From Diplosphaera chodatii (taxonomy: Eukaryota > Chlorophyta > Trebouxiophyceae > Prasiolales > Stichococcaceae), in assembly GCA_032358165.1 (NCBI GenBank), contig JAALGY010000051.1, positions 248,001 to 312,000 on the forward strand: a DNA stretch of 64,000 bases, read 5' to 3'. A program made the position numbers and the translations under genes. Each line of letters begins with the position of its first letter. Within the stretch, counting starts at the first letter, position 1. Under the pieces are notes generated by a model that was not told the DNA's origin, did not search any database, and was given only the letters and a program-made list of their open reading frames with translations. Shown piece after piece: positions 1 through 11,438 of this stretch.

Positions 1-365
1 GATGTTATCCCACATCCTAAACGTCTGTCCCCGCAAACCGGTACACATGTAGCAGAAACCACGCTGATTTAGCGATAGAAGAATATGAGGAACGCTGCAA
101 TTTGTAGTCTCGATATGAAGCAGCGGCTCCCTGAACAACCCGATGATACAGAAGCCCCCCACGAACCCACCAGCTAGACTGTGGCAGCATCATTATCACA
201 GCTTCAGCCCTCGAGTCTGCCACACTGGGCATGCCATCCCCCCTGTTCAGCTGACCTTGTCCATTGCGGCACAGCTGCTGGCTGCCGCTCCAGGGTCGTC
301 AGCAGCTGCAGAAAGTTGAGGATCCAGCCCCGTGGGCTCAGGAAGCGGTCTGCAAGCCGCAGCTG
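1..365. other. 3' flank of the phosphatase gene
   Basis: This stretch lies downstream of the stop codon of the minus-strand acid phosphatase gene and runs to the window edge. Open frames here are short and show no recognisable motif. It probably holds the 3' UTR and an intergenic spacer; I see no other gene in it. Confidence 0.4.
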
Positions 366-3300
366 TCACCGCTGGCTGCTGCCGCCCTCCTCAGCAGTGC
401 CCCGGAAGCAGCTGCGGCGGTCCGCGCGGCTGTTCTGCAGCACGTAGCTGTCGTGAACCTTGCCATCCTGTGAGCAAACCAGACCAAACACAGTCAGCAG
501 CCAGCAGTGATTTGCAGCCAACAGCGCAGCAGCACTGTGCACCACCCCTGCAGTCAGCACAGCACGGATTGCAGGGGCCTGTGCAACGGCTGGTCTCGCT
601 TGGCATGAGCAAAGCCATCAATGTGACGCTCACGTCGGTGCGGATGTACTCGAACTTGAGCGAGTAGCCGTCGCCAACGGTGACGCGGCCGTAGCCAAAC
701 TTGGCGGCGGTGCTGGTCAGCCACTCCGGCTGGTCATGATTCACGTCGCTCAGCCGGTGGCCGCCGCAGCCGAGCGTGATGTGCGTTGTCCTGTGCACCA
801 CGAGCACACAAGCAATCAGGACCAGCCGTGAAAGTGCTCAAGGGTATGCAGAGGTGAACACAGCCCCGAAGGCTGCAGCAGCAGCCCCAGGAGTCTGTGT
901 GATGTGCCTCAGCCAGCGATGGGCGGCACATCCGAGGACTCAAGCATCGTGTTTGGTGATTGCAATCCCGCCGTCAGGACTCACAGCCCAGCAGGATGCA
1001 AGGAGGGTGGTCAAGGTGGAGAAACCCTCACCCGCCGTCACGCATGTCCACGCACTTGCCGGCCAGCACGTTGCAGGTGCGCGCGTAGCTGTGCACGTGG
1101 CCGCTGAACACCAGGTCCACCTCGTGCTTTGACAGCAGCGCCTCGATCTGCCGGCGCAGGTGCTCTGCACGACGGGTGATGCACTGTGGTGAGAATCAGG
1201 GTCTGGAGCATGCCGCTCATGTTTCATCATCCCACAGTGTATGAGGCACAGTGGCACACTGCATACTGTTCAGCAGACTCCCGAGGGGGAGCAGCCGGTA
1301 ACACAGCAGCTGCACAGAAGGGCGCATGGAGGGCGACACAGGATGGCGCCACAAGGGGTCGAAGGAACATGCGCACCGCCGACGCGGCGGTTGGACTTGT
1401 GGGGGTACACCACGTACATGGGGCGGTGCATGCCCAGCACCACCCACGGCGTCGTGCACCGGTCCACCAGCTGCAGGTTCCGCTTCAGCCACTGCGGGGT
1501 GGGCAGACCACGCTCAGTCACACAGCGCTTGCGCATGCAACCAATATGTGATCGGAGTGTACAAGGTACCAAGGCAGTAGAAAGCCCGGAGAGGGCCGAG
1601 CTGAGAGGACAGCGAGCATTGATCTTTTTTGAGGTGTCTGCATCGTCCAACCCACCTTGTATTGCACGGAGTGCTTGTGCAGGTCGTGCTCGGAGGAGAC
1701 CATCACGAAGTGCACCGCGCCGTAGTCGAAGGAGTACCAGAAGGGCGGGTTGGCCGGCCGCCGCCGCTTGTTCTGGGCAGCGTTTGCGCCGCCAGGGCTG
1801 ATCGCTGCCGGGCTGTCTGGGGTGACTGCTGCTGGGACCGGGATCGGCCTGGGCCGGGCTGCCGACGCTGAACTGGAGACGCGGCTGCCACCGCTGCTGC
1901 TGCCGCCGCTGCCGGTTGCATCTATCATGCTGACCTCAGCGCTGCCGTTGTACTGCCTGTTGGCCTGGAAGCCCGCGCCTGGCATGCTGAAGCGCGCCGC
2001 CACTGTGACGCCGCACTCGCCGCCGCTGTCTGCACGAGACAAAGACCAGCAGCATGCACCAGTGTACTCGGCATGGGCCAACAGGTATATCATTTGGGAG
2101 GGCGCATGAAAGTGGAACATCTGGCACAGCACTGCACGACGCACCTAGTGGGTTGCAGCAGTTGCTGCAATGCAGCGCACATGACAGCACGAGGCAAGAG
2201 AGCACCGCAGATGGTCCCAAGTGTAGGGTCTCATGGATGCTGATGGGTTGGTGTGGTCACCCACCGTTACCAAAGTTGGCCCAGTCGGGGTCGTAGCCCC
2301 GGCTGCCGGAGGGGTCCGGCCCATGGTCGCCCCCCTTGCGTTTGTACGTGTATTCATGGTTGCCTGCACCATGCGACTTGCGCTGTCACACCATGCTCCA
2401 CCGGTTTGCAGGAGCAGCCACGCAGCAAAGCCTGCTGACTGCCTCGGAAACTCAGCACTGCGTGAAGCCTTATAAAAGATTTGCTTCAGACCATTGTGCA
2501 GCAACGTTGCGGCTCGCAGGAGGGGCGGTGTGCTCCGAAAGGCAGCGGCGCCAGACCCTCACCCACGGCGACCATGTAGGGCACGCGGCTGGCGGCGGGC
2601 TCGATGGCGTCCATGAAGCTGTCCCACACGTCGGATCGCCCGTTGGCGTACGCGATGTCGCCGACGTGCAGCACCATGTCGGCGCCGGCCGCCACGTCCC
2701 GGTGGACATACTTGGCCGTCGCCGCAGCCCTGCGTCACGGCAGGGAGCATGGTTCGCACTCGGTTGCGGCGTCGTTCGGCTTCGAGCAGCTCCATGTGCT
2801 GAAGTGACCACTGCTCTGCGACGGCAGATGCAGCTTTCCCGGGAGCGTGCGCTGTCCACCAGAACCCTGGTGCCTCGCCACTATTCATCGGCTGGAATCG
2901 CCCGGCGTCTTTTTCAGCCACAGCAAGCAGCAGGTGTCCGTATGGCAGGCTTCCCTGCAGCGCGTGTTCTGTCAGCACGCACCCCGGGGCCTTGGCCTTG
3001 CGGTGGTCCGGGTCCCCCATGTCGCCGTACACCAGGAACTGGAAGCCCTCCTTGCGCCCGGCCGGCGGCGGCGCCTGGAACCGCATCACCCGCCCCCCGT
3101 GCACCTTGTAGCTGTACCACCGCCCCGGGTTCTGCACCAGAAACGCAGGGCAGCAGAGTCAGGGGTAGTGCCAAGTTTTGGAATGGCGCACAATTGCTCT
3201 GCTTCTCCTGGGCAAAGACGCTTCCCGCTGCTGTGCAGCTGTGACCGCTGGCGTGTTGCGTGTGGGCAGCGCGAGCGATGCAGCCAGCGTCAGGGCGAGG

Positions 3301-4388
3301 CGCCACAGCAGAGTTCGGACTGCAGGGTGTCTGACGCTGGCAGCGGGGTGCAGGTTGGGAAGGAGTGCACCAGGCTGCTGAGCACCACGTCGTGCAGGAT
3401 GAGCGGCGCATAGTGGTAGTCCCGCGCCGGGCTGGCGCACATGTCCGACGCCGAATACGACTTGATGGAGCCCTGCAGGTGCTTTGAAAATGTCAAGCCA
3501 TTGAGCAGGATGCTGACTTCTGCAGCTCATGACGCGGCAGCTGACGAGCACAGTCACGCTCCGACAACATCGTCCTGCTGTACCAGCTGAGAAATAATCC
3601 TGCAAACAGTGCCTCCTCACCAGGTCGTTCTGCAGCGTGGCGGCGTTGGCGAAGCCCGCCTCGTCCATGATGCCCTCCCCGTAGTGAACCTTGGTGGGGC
3701 ACGACCGCGAGTGCGTCTTCCACATGACGCGCATCTCGTCAGGCCGCCCCGTCACCGCCAGGTGGACCTGGGGGCAGCAGGAGAGGGCGTGAGCATGCAG
3801 TCCGAAGGGAGGGGCACAGCGATTGCCTCCCGGCAGCGGCGACAGCAGCGCCGGCAGCTGGGGTTTCTCGACGCAGCAGCCCAACGCTGCTCGCACTGTG
3901 CAGCCACAGGCTTTCAAGCCAGTGTCAGCTGAGTAAAGGAGCGTGGGCTTGTTGCTGTAACAAGTGCAGCAGCTGCGCCGGACGCGGCGGCGGACAGAAT
4001 AGGCAATACGCCGGCGTGCACTGGTACAGGACATGGGGTTGCAGGGAGCCTCGCGTGGGAGCTGCGTCAGGTAACCGCCCTGCTGGGCAGCTCCTAAAGC
4101 TCTGCACTGTCTGGCAGCAGCAGCAAGGAGCTGCTCAGGGAACCGGCACCATCGTCCGGTGTTCGACGACTGCCTACACGGCTAGAACGGAGCCCCGCTC
4201 ACCTGCGACGGCCGGCACTTGTGGCTGCGGTTGCCATCGGGGCCCAGGGCTGCCAGGAAGGGCGCGACGTACGCGCCCAGCGTGCTGCCTATGCGGAGGC
4301 CATGTGTTGGCTGCGCAGACAAGAGCACGGCTGCCAGCAGCCAGGCGGTGGTCCACCGCTGTGCAAGCAGCAGCCTGCCACAGGCCAT
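366..4388 (-). CDS. Purple acid phosphatase (metallophosphoesterase), 11 exons
   Basis: Predicted secreted or vesicular purple acid phosphatase that hydrolyses phosphate monoesters at a dinuclear metal centre. Joined exons: 4388-4203, 3767-3621, 3472-3371, 3131-2983, 2729-2563, 2363-2271, 2029-1656, 1491-1377, 1164-1032, 790-634, 467-366 (about 574 aa; all phases agree). The first ATG opens a signal-peptide-like N-terminus (residues 1-30, MACGRLLLAQRW then a hydrophobic run). An N-terminal fibronectin-like PAP domain follows (VHLAVTGRPDEMRVMWKTHS, SDMCASPA). The five metal-binding blocks are all present: GDMGD (about 182), GDIAYAN (D219, Y222), GNHE (251-254), GMHRPMY (H429) and SGHVHSY (H468, H470). 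A Ser/Gly/Pro-rich insert of about 50 residues sits between DSGGECGV and FWYSFDYG. The GNHE exon contains two compensating frame changes (see findings). It most resembles the plant PAP2/PAP9 group from memory; the substrate is unknown. Confidence 0.9.
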
Positions 4389-5219
4389 GGAGCCCAGTCT
4401 GAGACGGGCAGCCGGCCCAATCAGCGGCGTCGTGGCCGACTTTGTCTGGCAGCCACGACAAAGCGACTTCGGCACCACGTGGCCGTGACTCAGGCAGGCC
4501 TTGGACGGCAACTGCAAGCCAATCTGCGGGAGAACTGCGTCCGACCTATATGGTTGATGGGCAGGTTGCACGATGATTGCTGCTGGCCAACCCTTTCAAA
4601 CGACTTTGAGTTTGTGCTGCCACCCGCTGCAAGCACCCAAACAAGATGCTTGACAAACTCAGGAATTGCTCCTGTTTGCCTCTATTTGGTGATGTATATG
4701 CTCTGCTACGCGACACGCAGCGCCGTGCGCTGCGGCGCGAAGCTGGAGCTGAGCAAAGATGCTTTGCCGGATGCTCTTTTTGCAGCAGGGGAGCCAGCCA
4801 TGCTCGGAACGCGAGGCTCCCGCGAAATATGTGTGCCAAACAGTGCAGGTCATGTCAATGCCGCGCATGCGCTGCCATACGCCGCATAGGTTGCAGCATC
4901 GGCATCGGGTGCTGTACTGAACCCTGCTGCCCGGTGCTGGACATCCTCGATCGCAGTTTGAAGGCCGGCTTCTGCGGTGTCGGAAACAACACAGCACGAA
5001 CATACCTCGATGATCGCCTGAAGCAAGGGGCAGCTCTAAGTATTGGTGCTGCAATTTGCTGCAACCGTTTGCCGCTTATGCTGTTGACGTTCAACACCTA
5101 AGAGGCCATCGACTTGTCTGGCTGCAACGTGGGTGCCACGCCTGTTCATCATGCACTAGCAGCACCCGCCGGCTTTCACTGACATCAGCAGCACCGGCTG
5201 GCACATAGTCACAGCCACC
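4389..5219. promoter_or_regulatory. Divergent intergenic region between phosphatase and rhomboid genes
   Basis: About 830 bases separate the two outward-facing start codons, so this should hold both promoters and 5' UTRs. I see no convincing coding exon, TATA box or repeat in it. Confidence 0.4.
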
Positions 5220-8200
5220 ATGCGGGGTCAGGGGGGACTGATCACGGCTGGGTACCGCGCAGTGCGCCGCCAGCAAGTTACCGGCGGAGGTGGTGCAGAT
5301 GCTGTGCCACCGGCCGGGGCAGCAGGCGGTGCAACCAGCACGTGGGCACAGGCTGCCGCGTGCGCCAAGCTGCTGGGGATCCCGCGGCGTCTGCTGTCCT
5401 CGTCAGCGTCGGCAGCTTCCAGCAGATGCACATCACAGCTGGCACGCTCGGCTGCGGCGGAGGCGGCGGCCCGGGCTCCGGCAGCAGCGGCGGCGGCTGT
5501 GCCAGCCGGTGCTGCCATCGCAGCCGGCAGGACGTCCTGGGCAGCAGTACAGGAGCTGCACTGTGCCGCTGCCCGGGCAGTGCCATCAGCTGCTGGCCAG
5601 CGGCGTGCGATGCTGCAGGGCCTCGCTGCGCGGTGCAATGCCGCCAAGAGTGCAGCACGCAGGCAGCAGGTCAGGTGCCATGCTGTCAGCAGCCTCTGGC
5701 GCGGCTTTGCAACCAGCGGCTTTGACGCAGCATCGCCCTCAGCAAGGGTAATCGGGCTGGCGCAGCGTGTACCCAGCAGCATCCCTGGCAGCAAAACAGC
5801 AGGCACCGCCAGAGCAGCCGGCAGAGTTTCGTTTTCAACCGCGCCCGCGGCACCAGTGCAGCAGCAAGCACAGCAGGCCGCGGCGCTGGTCTCATCGAAC
5901 CCGGGCTTCCTGAAGCGGCTTGCGGGCTTCGGGCAGGGCAGCGGCAGCGCTGGTGCGCACTCTGCACTGTCCAGAAGAGCTGTAGTGCAGTCTTGCTGCC
6001 AGAAGTAAGCAATACATCCACAGAACAGCTCCAAAGAGCATCGTGTCGTGTCTCAGAGGGTCATGAACATGGACTGATGCGGATGTATGCGCAGGCGTGC
6101 CGCACTTTGGGTACCGGCGGCACGTGGTCATGCCCATCCTGTTCAGCGCGGCGGTCGGCGGCGGCGCCTTCTTCTGGGCGCTGCTGCGGGACGAGGACCA
6201 GCGCGCCGCCAGGTGTGCTGGAGTACTCGATCAAGGGTCATCTGGGTGTCTGGCCAGATGTTTCTACAAGGTGCTGCGATCGGTTGAGATGGCCGGCAGT
6301 TCTGCGGGTCTGCCTGCAGACAGGAACGGGGCATCAGCTTGGCACACGGTCCTTTCACTTGGGTGTCTGCTGCAGCAGGTCTCTCCGCACGACTAGGGCG
6401 CAGCCCCAGTCCCTGCTGGGGGTCCTGCTGCCGCTGCTGCTGCTGCTGCTGCTGCTTTTGTTCATTCCTACTGCTTGCCCGCCCTGCATCCTGCCAGCCC
6501 CGTTTGTGTGAGGTGCAGGCAGCTGGCAGGCAGCGACTGGCAGCATGTCGACCGCGACGGCAGCGTGACCGGCCTGTTCGAGCTGCGGGAAGGCACGGCT
6601 GCCCGCGCGCGCCACGTGTGGTGAGATATCCGAGGCATGCGCACCTCCTGGCCTGGGAGCAGCGTGCGTAACGTCAGCTGCACAATGCATTTTATGAACA
6701 TGCCCATGCTGAAGTGCGCGGGCCTGCCGGTGCATGCTGAGGGTGCCGCTGGCCGGTGTTTGCTACAGGGCAGACTCGCTGCCGCTGCTGCTGCGGCCGG
6801 CGGCCCACTGGTGGGCCTCCTTCCCGGAGCCCACCCGCACCCTGGCAGCCCTGGTGAGGCGCGGCAGAGGCTGGTGGCACCCCGCAGCAGAGCGCCGTGT
6901 GCTGTATCCCGAGGCAGCTGTCAGGGTGTGAGCCTCGAACGACCGTGGCGTCACGGCCATATGCCGTTTCACGCTGCCAGTGACACCGGTGTCCTTCAGT
7001 GCCAAGGGTATGCACAAGTGCGCGCGCCGGCTCAGGTGGCGGCCAATGCGGCGGTGGCGCTGGCGTGGCGGCTGCCGCTGCTGCAGGGCCTCATGGCGCG
7101 CAACTTCACGCACCTGCCCGGCAGCGGCCGCTCCCGCACGCTGCTCACCTCCGTCTTCAGCCACCGCGGCCTGCTGCACCTGACGGTGAGCCTGTGACCG
7201 CCGCCTGCAATGCCACAACCGGGTTTCATAAGATGTGCGCCAGGGTCTCAGCCGCTCTGCAGCTGCACCTGTGTAACCTCTCGCGGCGCGGTGCACTGAA
7301 TACGCCTGCAGAGATGCAACACTGCATAGACATCCTATGCCAGGGAGGGCGTCACATCGATTGGGGGAACTGCCATCCTGTCGTGACCCCTGTGCCGCCG
7401 TGCCGCCGCAGTTCAACATGTTTGCGCTGTGGAGCTTCGGGCACGTGGCGGGGCGCGAGCTGGGCACCAACCAGTTTCTGGCGTTCTACGTGGCGGCGGG
7501 CGTCGCGGCGTCCCTGGCCAGCCACCTCGCGACGGTGGGGGCCTCGTGCTCGCTGTCATGTGCCGCCCGGCACCGGACAGCCTGCTGCCGGTGCCGGTGG
7601 TATGTGCTAAGACGCTGCTGGCATCATGTTTTGTCAGGTGTCGGACCAGGCTGATGGCAATGCGCAGCAACAGCACAGCCGGTCAGCGGGCCACTTGTTG
7701 CTGCACCGAAACTCACCAGGCTGCAGCAGGCGTCTTGATGGTTGGTGTGCGCGCAGGTGTGGCCGCTGCTGGGGAGGGGCATCCCGGCGCCCGCGCTGCT
7801 GGCACGCGTGCAGGCGATCCGGCCGTCGCTGGGCGCCTCGGGCGCCGTCATCGCGCTGTTCGCCCTCGTCGCCGCCCGGCAGCCCGACCGCCAGGTGCGG
7901 GCATGACATGCGGCGCCACATCCACTGTGTGTGGTGGCCTTTGCACTCCTTGCGTCAGCTCAGCTTGGGCACGTCCCCACCCATCACATCTCAGACACGT
8001 CGGCAGCCAGGATGGCCACGAGTCTGCAAATGTGCGTGCACGTCGACGCATGGCCGTAGCCGTCAGACGCCCAGCTAACCTGGCGGCGGCTGCTGGCTGC
8101 AGGTGGCGCTGATCTTCGCGCCGGACTACCCATTCTCCATCGGCACCGGCTTCAAGGGCATGGTGGGCTTCGACCTGGCCGGCGTCATAGCCAGGTGCGT

Positions 8201-8655
8201 CGCCAGCGCCCCTGCACTGTGATGTGTTGTGCATAATAATCAACCAACAGGACGCTCTTTGTTCAGTGAGCAGCATGGCAGTCCACCGAGTGCCTACCCA
8301 TGCTGCGCTTCACCTAAGCTTCAAATACCTGAAATTACAACCTCTGTCTTACCACAGGTAGACGTGCAGTTGTACATGTGCGACTTGCTTATGCCTGCAG
8401 ACCTTATGCCTGGTCGGGTGGACCTGGCCTCATTGTTCACTGAATCGTTCACTGGATCCAAGGTGGCGGCTGTTTGACCATGTGGCGCACCTGGGCGGCG
8501 CGGGCTTCGGCGCCTGGTACGCGCGGTGGGGCGAGGGGCTGCTGTGGGGCAGCGCCGGCACGCGGCACGCGGCGCTGGCGGCGCGTGATGGGTGGCGGCG
8601 GCTCGGGGTCGACCCCAGGGCCGGGCCGCCGCGCCAGTCGGCAGGGGACACCTAG
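5220..8655 (+). CDS. PARL-type mitochondrial rhomboid intramembrane protease, 9 exons
   Basis: Predicted intramembrane serine protease of the inner mitochondrial membrane (PARL/Rbd1/Pcp1 family). Exons 5220-5952, 6095-6212, 6519-6620, 6769-6853, 7036-7185, 7412-7534, 7757-7894, 8103-8194 and 8463-8655 join with matching phases to about 577 aa. The long first exon encodes an Ala/Arg-rich, acid-poor leader of about 240 residues, consistent with a mitochondrial presequence but longer than usual. The rhomboid core follows: TSVFSHRGLLHL and FNMFALWSFGHVAGREL, then the nucleophile motif PSLGASGAVIAL (Ser about 465) and the last helix FDHVAHLGGAGFGAWYARWG with the catalytic His about 523. The His region matches animal PARL closely. 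Identity is very likely; mitochondrial location is inferred from family and leader. Confidence 0.92.
6425..6457 (+). repeat. CTG trinucleotide run in rhomboid intron 2
   Basis: A nearly pure run of CTG units (about eight, interrupted once by CCG at its start) lies within the second intron of the rhomboid gene. It is a simple microsatellite and does not touch the reading frame. Confidence 0.8.
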
Positions 8656-9548
8656 AGGCAGAACAGGCGCAGCAGGTGCCGCTGGCGGGGTGTGCAATCT
8701 CGTGGCGGCTGGGGTGGAATCCTGGGGCAGCCGCAGCCACAGCGCTCAGTGTCTGCAGGGCCCACCGCAGACTCCAAGCCGGACGCCCTACTGCCGTGCG
8801 GCATGGTGCCGGCGGTAGCGGAGGTGGCCCCAGCAGGTTGGCGCATGCGCTGGCTGCCAGGGGAACATGTGATATGTTGAGCGCAGCACTGTGCTGCGGG
8901 GTGAGCGGCAGCGGCTGGGGCTGGCTTGTGAGATGGCAGCCAGAGCCACCACTGTGCGAATGCCTGACGGTCGCATGGTAGAGGTCTATCATCAAGAATT
9001 GCACCAGTGCAACTCACTCGGATGATACAGGCTAAGGTATGCCCCTGCGGTAGTCTAGCCATTCAACGGGTGGTGATGTGGCCTTGTTCATGGTGAGCAG
9101 CACGGCAGCGCATCGTCAAACAGAGCAGCATGTGCTGTGCGCTTGGTTGAGTTGTGCTTCCACACTATCAGTACGCTGCAGCTGCGTGCCACCTGCCTGC
9201 AAGCTTTCCATGGGCAGTTACAAAACAGGTGCAAGACTCACAAAACACCGGACCTTCTCAGTGCTTGCAACAACCCATTCGGACACACGGTATGGCAGGA
9301 CAAGGTTGCGGCATCTTTGCTTGGCCGTGGCTGGTCATTGCCTTTTGTTAGATTGCCCCGGCCACCGCTTGGCACCATTGTTACAAATCCATGCTCAGCA
9401 CATGTGACAGGCTACTCCTTCAGCTGCTTTGTCGTGAGCATGTCGACTGTCGCCAGTTTCTGGTACCCGCCAGTCAGCAATGTGCAGGCAGCACCGATGT
9501 GCTTTCGAAAGCAGGTAGGGGCCCTCATTGCCTGCACCGAGCCCCTTG
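8656..9548. other. Spacer between rhomboid 3' end and SDR-like copy A
   Basis: This 890-base spacer lies between the convergent ends of the rhomboid and SDR-like copy A. On the minus strand a TGTAA element, the usual green-algal polyadenylation signal, occurs about 165 bases past the copy A stop (plus-strand TTACA at 9381). A segment at about 8899-8985 resembles the flank of copy B (see repeat entry). No gene is seen. Confidence 0.4.
8899..8985. repeat. Diverged flank duplicated with 12225-12313
   Basis: Read on the plus strand this shares interrupted blocks with 12225-12313: GGTGAG(C/T)GGCAGCGG(C/T)TG, then TGTGCG..A..GCCTGACGGT and TAGAGGT in the same order and spacing. Both lie 3' of an SDR-like copy (A and B), so the duplication unit seems to have included at least 400-650 bases of 3' flank. 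Confidence 0.5.
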
Positions 9549-11438
9549 TCACGGCATCGACTGTGGACGCAGGCAGCCATTCCGGCCATGATTGCCCTCG
9601 CACCCCGACGCCAGGACCAGGATCTGCTGCATGATCACCTGCAGAGCACAGGCACAGGCTACTGCGCTATCGTTGCCCGTAATGCCACAGGATGGAGGCC
9701 ATTGACAACATGCTGGCATAGCAGAGAAGCGGACCTGTGGCGATGCGCTGGCTGCTAGGCCTGGGGCCGTGCCAGACGCGCAGCGAATGCAGATGCCATC
9801 TGGCGCCAGCCACCGTGCGAGTCCTTCAATCATGGCTCCCTGCAGGTAGCAACACCAGAATGGCGTCAGAGGTCCCGACCCTTCAGGGGTTTCACCCGCC
9901 GTCATCAAACAGAGGACGGAGGCTTGCACAGGCATGGGGCACACTGGGTCACACTGTGGCGCAGCGTCGCCTGTGCACCTCATCAGCTGCGCTGCAGGGC
10001 CACTCACCTGCACCGTGCTCGCAACCCTGTAGTCTGCGCTGCCCCAAACATAGCACGCAGCCGGGCTCGCGCAGTCGATGATGCAGCCCCTGGACTGCCG
10101 CAGATAGCTCAATGCTCCCTGCAAAGTGGCCACTGTCATGAAGCTGAGGCGGTTTCCTCCAATGCTGGACCACAACCTTCTCAAACGGCGGCTGCCAAGT
10201 GACAACAACCGGCCGAAAGCTCAGTATCAGCCTTGCATCCGACAGATAGAGCAATGCATGGGTGCAAGTCACACTGCGCTGCACGAAGCAGCCTCCGCAC
10301 CTTTATGAGTTTGCAGGCGCGCTGCACGTGCTGCCAGGTGGCGCCCCTGGTCTCGGGGGCCTGCTGTAGGTACTCGCCCCTGATACGCCATCATTCCACC
10401 CCAGAGGGTCAGAGCGCAACTCTCCTTCATGTACTTTGCGCCAGCAAAGGTGGCACAATGACCCATGGGCAACGTAGCTGTGTGCATGCTGAGCACCGGC
10501 AGGATGCAAATCAACTGGACGAATTGAGACGTTCACCAGAGCGCAGCTGCCGCGGCGGTGTCGCAGCTGCCGTCGGTCCTGTCGCCGAGTAGCAGGATGT
10601 CGACGCCTCCCAGCCGTGCTGCCGCATCCGCCACCACTGCACCGTAGTCCCGCTCGGCTGCTTCCCCCTGTGCATGTCATAAAGTCGAATCAGCAGTGGC
10701 GCAGCGAGTGCGTCGGCTCGCTGCGTGTTGTTGTTCTGCGCGTCGTCAGCATGATTCCTCAACAACACCCACGCAACATTGTCACTGGTAATCTGTGCAC
10801 CGCAGCACATCGCTCTGTCATGCAGATCAACCTGCTACACCACCGCACAGGCGACTGCTGCCGCCTGAGGCAGTCCAGCCCCATGAGCGTGCATGGCGCA
10901 GCGGATGAGTGGTTCACAGCCGGTGGTTCACACACAGCCGGCGTGCACCTGGACTTTGCGGCTGCCGGGTGGGCTGTGCTTAGACGAAGGCCTTCAGGAC
11001 GAGGGTGCACAGTGTATCAGCTCCACACACCTGCTGTTGCTCCGTTGGCTCGCGTACCGGCACCACCTCCACCGATGCCCCGGCGCCTTCGAAGGCGCCA
11101 GCCGCCGCCAGGCAGGCAGCATCGCGACCTGCGCTTGGCTTCCCAGGATCAGGCACCTTCACATCACCTCACGACTCGCAAGGCAAGCCCTGCGCTTCAG
11201 CCTGGGCCAACTTCAAGGGGTTCAAACCGGGGTGACTTCCATCTGACAGACTAATCGCCACACCTGCCACCAGCACTCTGCGGCCCTCAAACGCGCCGCG
11301 GCCCGCGTGCCTTGGTGCTTTCCTGGGTCTCAAGCTGGATCCTGAGTTCAGGCAGCTCGCGTGTGAGGTATACAGGCGTAGCGTCCAAACAGGGTACGGG
11401 ACAGGAACAATTTGCACGTGGTTTGAGCTGCGCAGCAT
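9549..11438 (-). CDS. SDR-like Rossmann protein, tandem copy A
   Basis: Short-chain dehydrogenase/reductase-like protein, function unknown. Conserved exons: end of exon 1 at 11264, then 11128-11031, 10667-10537, 10379-10301, 10118-10008, 9839-9735 and 9638-9549, all GT-AG with consistent phases and no internal stop. Order of blocks: RRVLVAGRDAACLAAAGAF (strand 1 and helix), RLGGVDILLLGD (strand 4 region), ATWQHVQRACKLIK, the active-site exon CIIDCASPAA..GSADYRVAS, and EGLARWLAPDGI. The fold signature is SDR, but the TGxxxGxG loop reads AGRDAACL, the NNAG position reads LLGD, and YxxxK reads YRVAS, so the lysine is Ser; the Ser of CAS and the Tyr remain 12 residues apart as in classical SDRs. 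The start is uncertain: the ATG at 11438 gives about 262 aa with a 58-residue extension, while the position where copy C has ATG is AGG here. The C-terminus resembles that of copy B. Confidence 0.72.

Noticed and set aside
11215..11240. GGTTCAAACC resembling a tRNA B box.
   Set aside because: No A box, acceptor stem or cloverleaf could be drawn around it; it lies in intron 1 of SDR-like copy A.
11031..11264. N-terminal block of the SDR-like copies resembles uroporphyrinogen-III synthase (VLVAGRD..LAAAxAFEGAGAxVE).
   Set aside because: Downstream exons (GGVDILLLG, CVIDCASPAA, YRVAS, LAPDGI) follow SDR order and spacing, not HemD.
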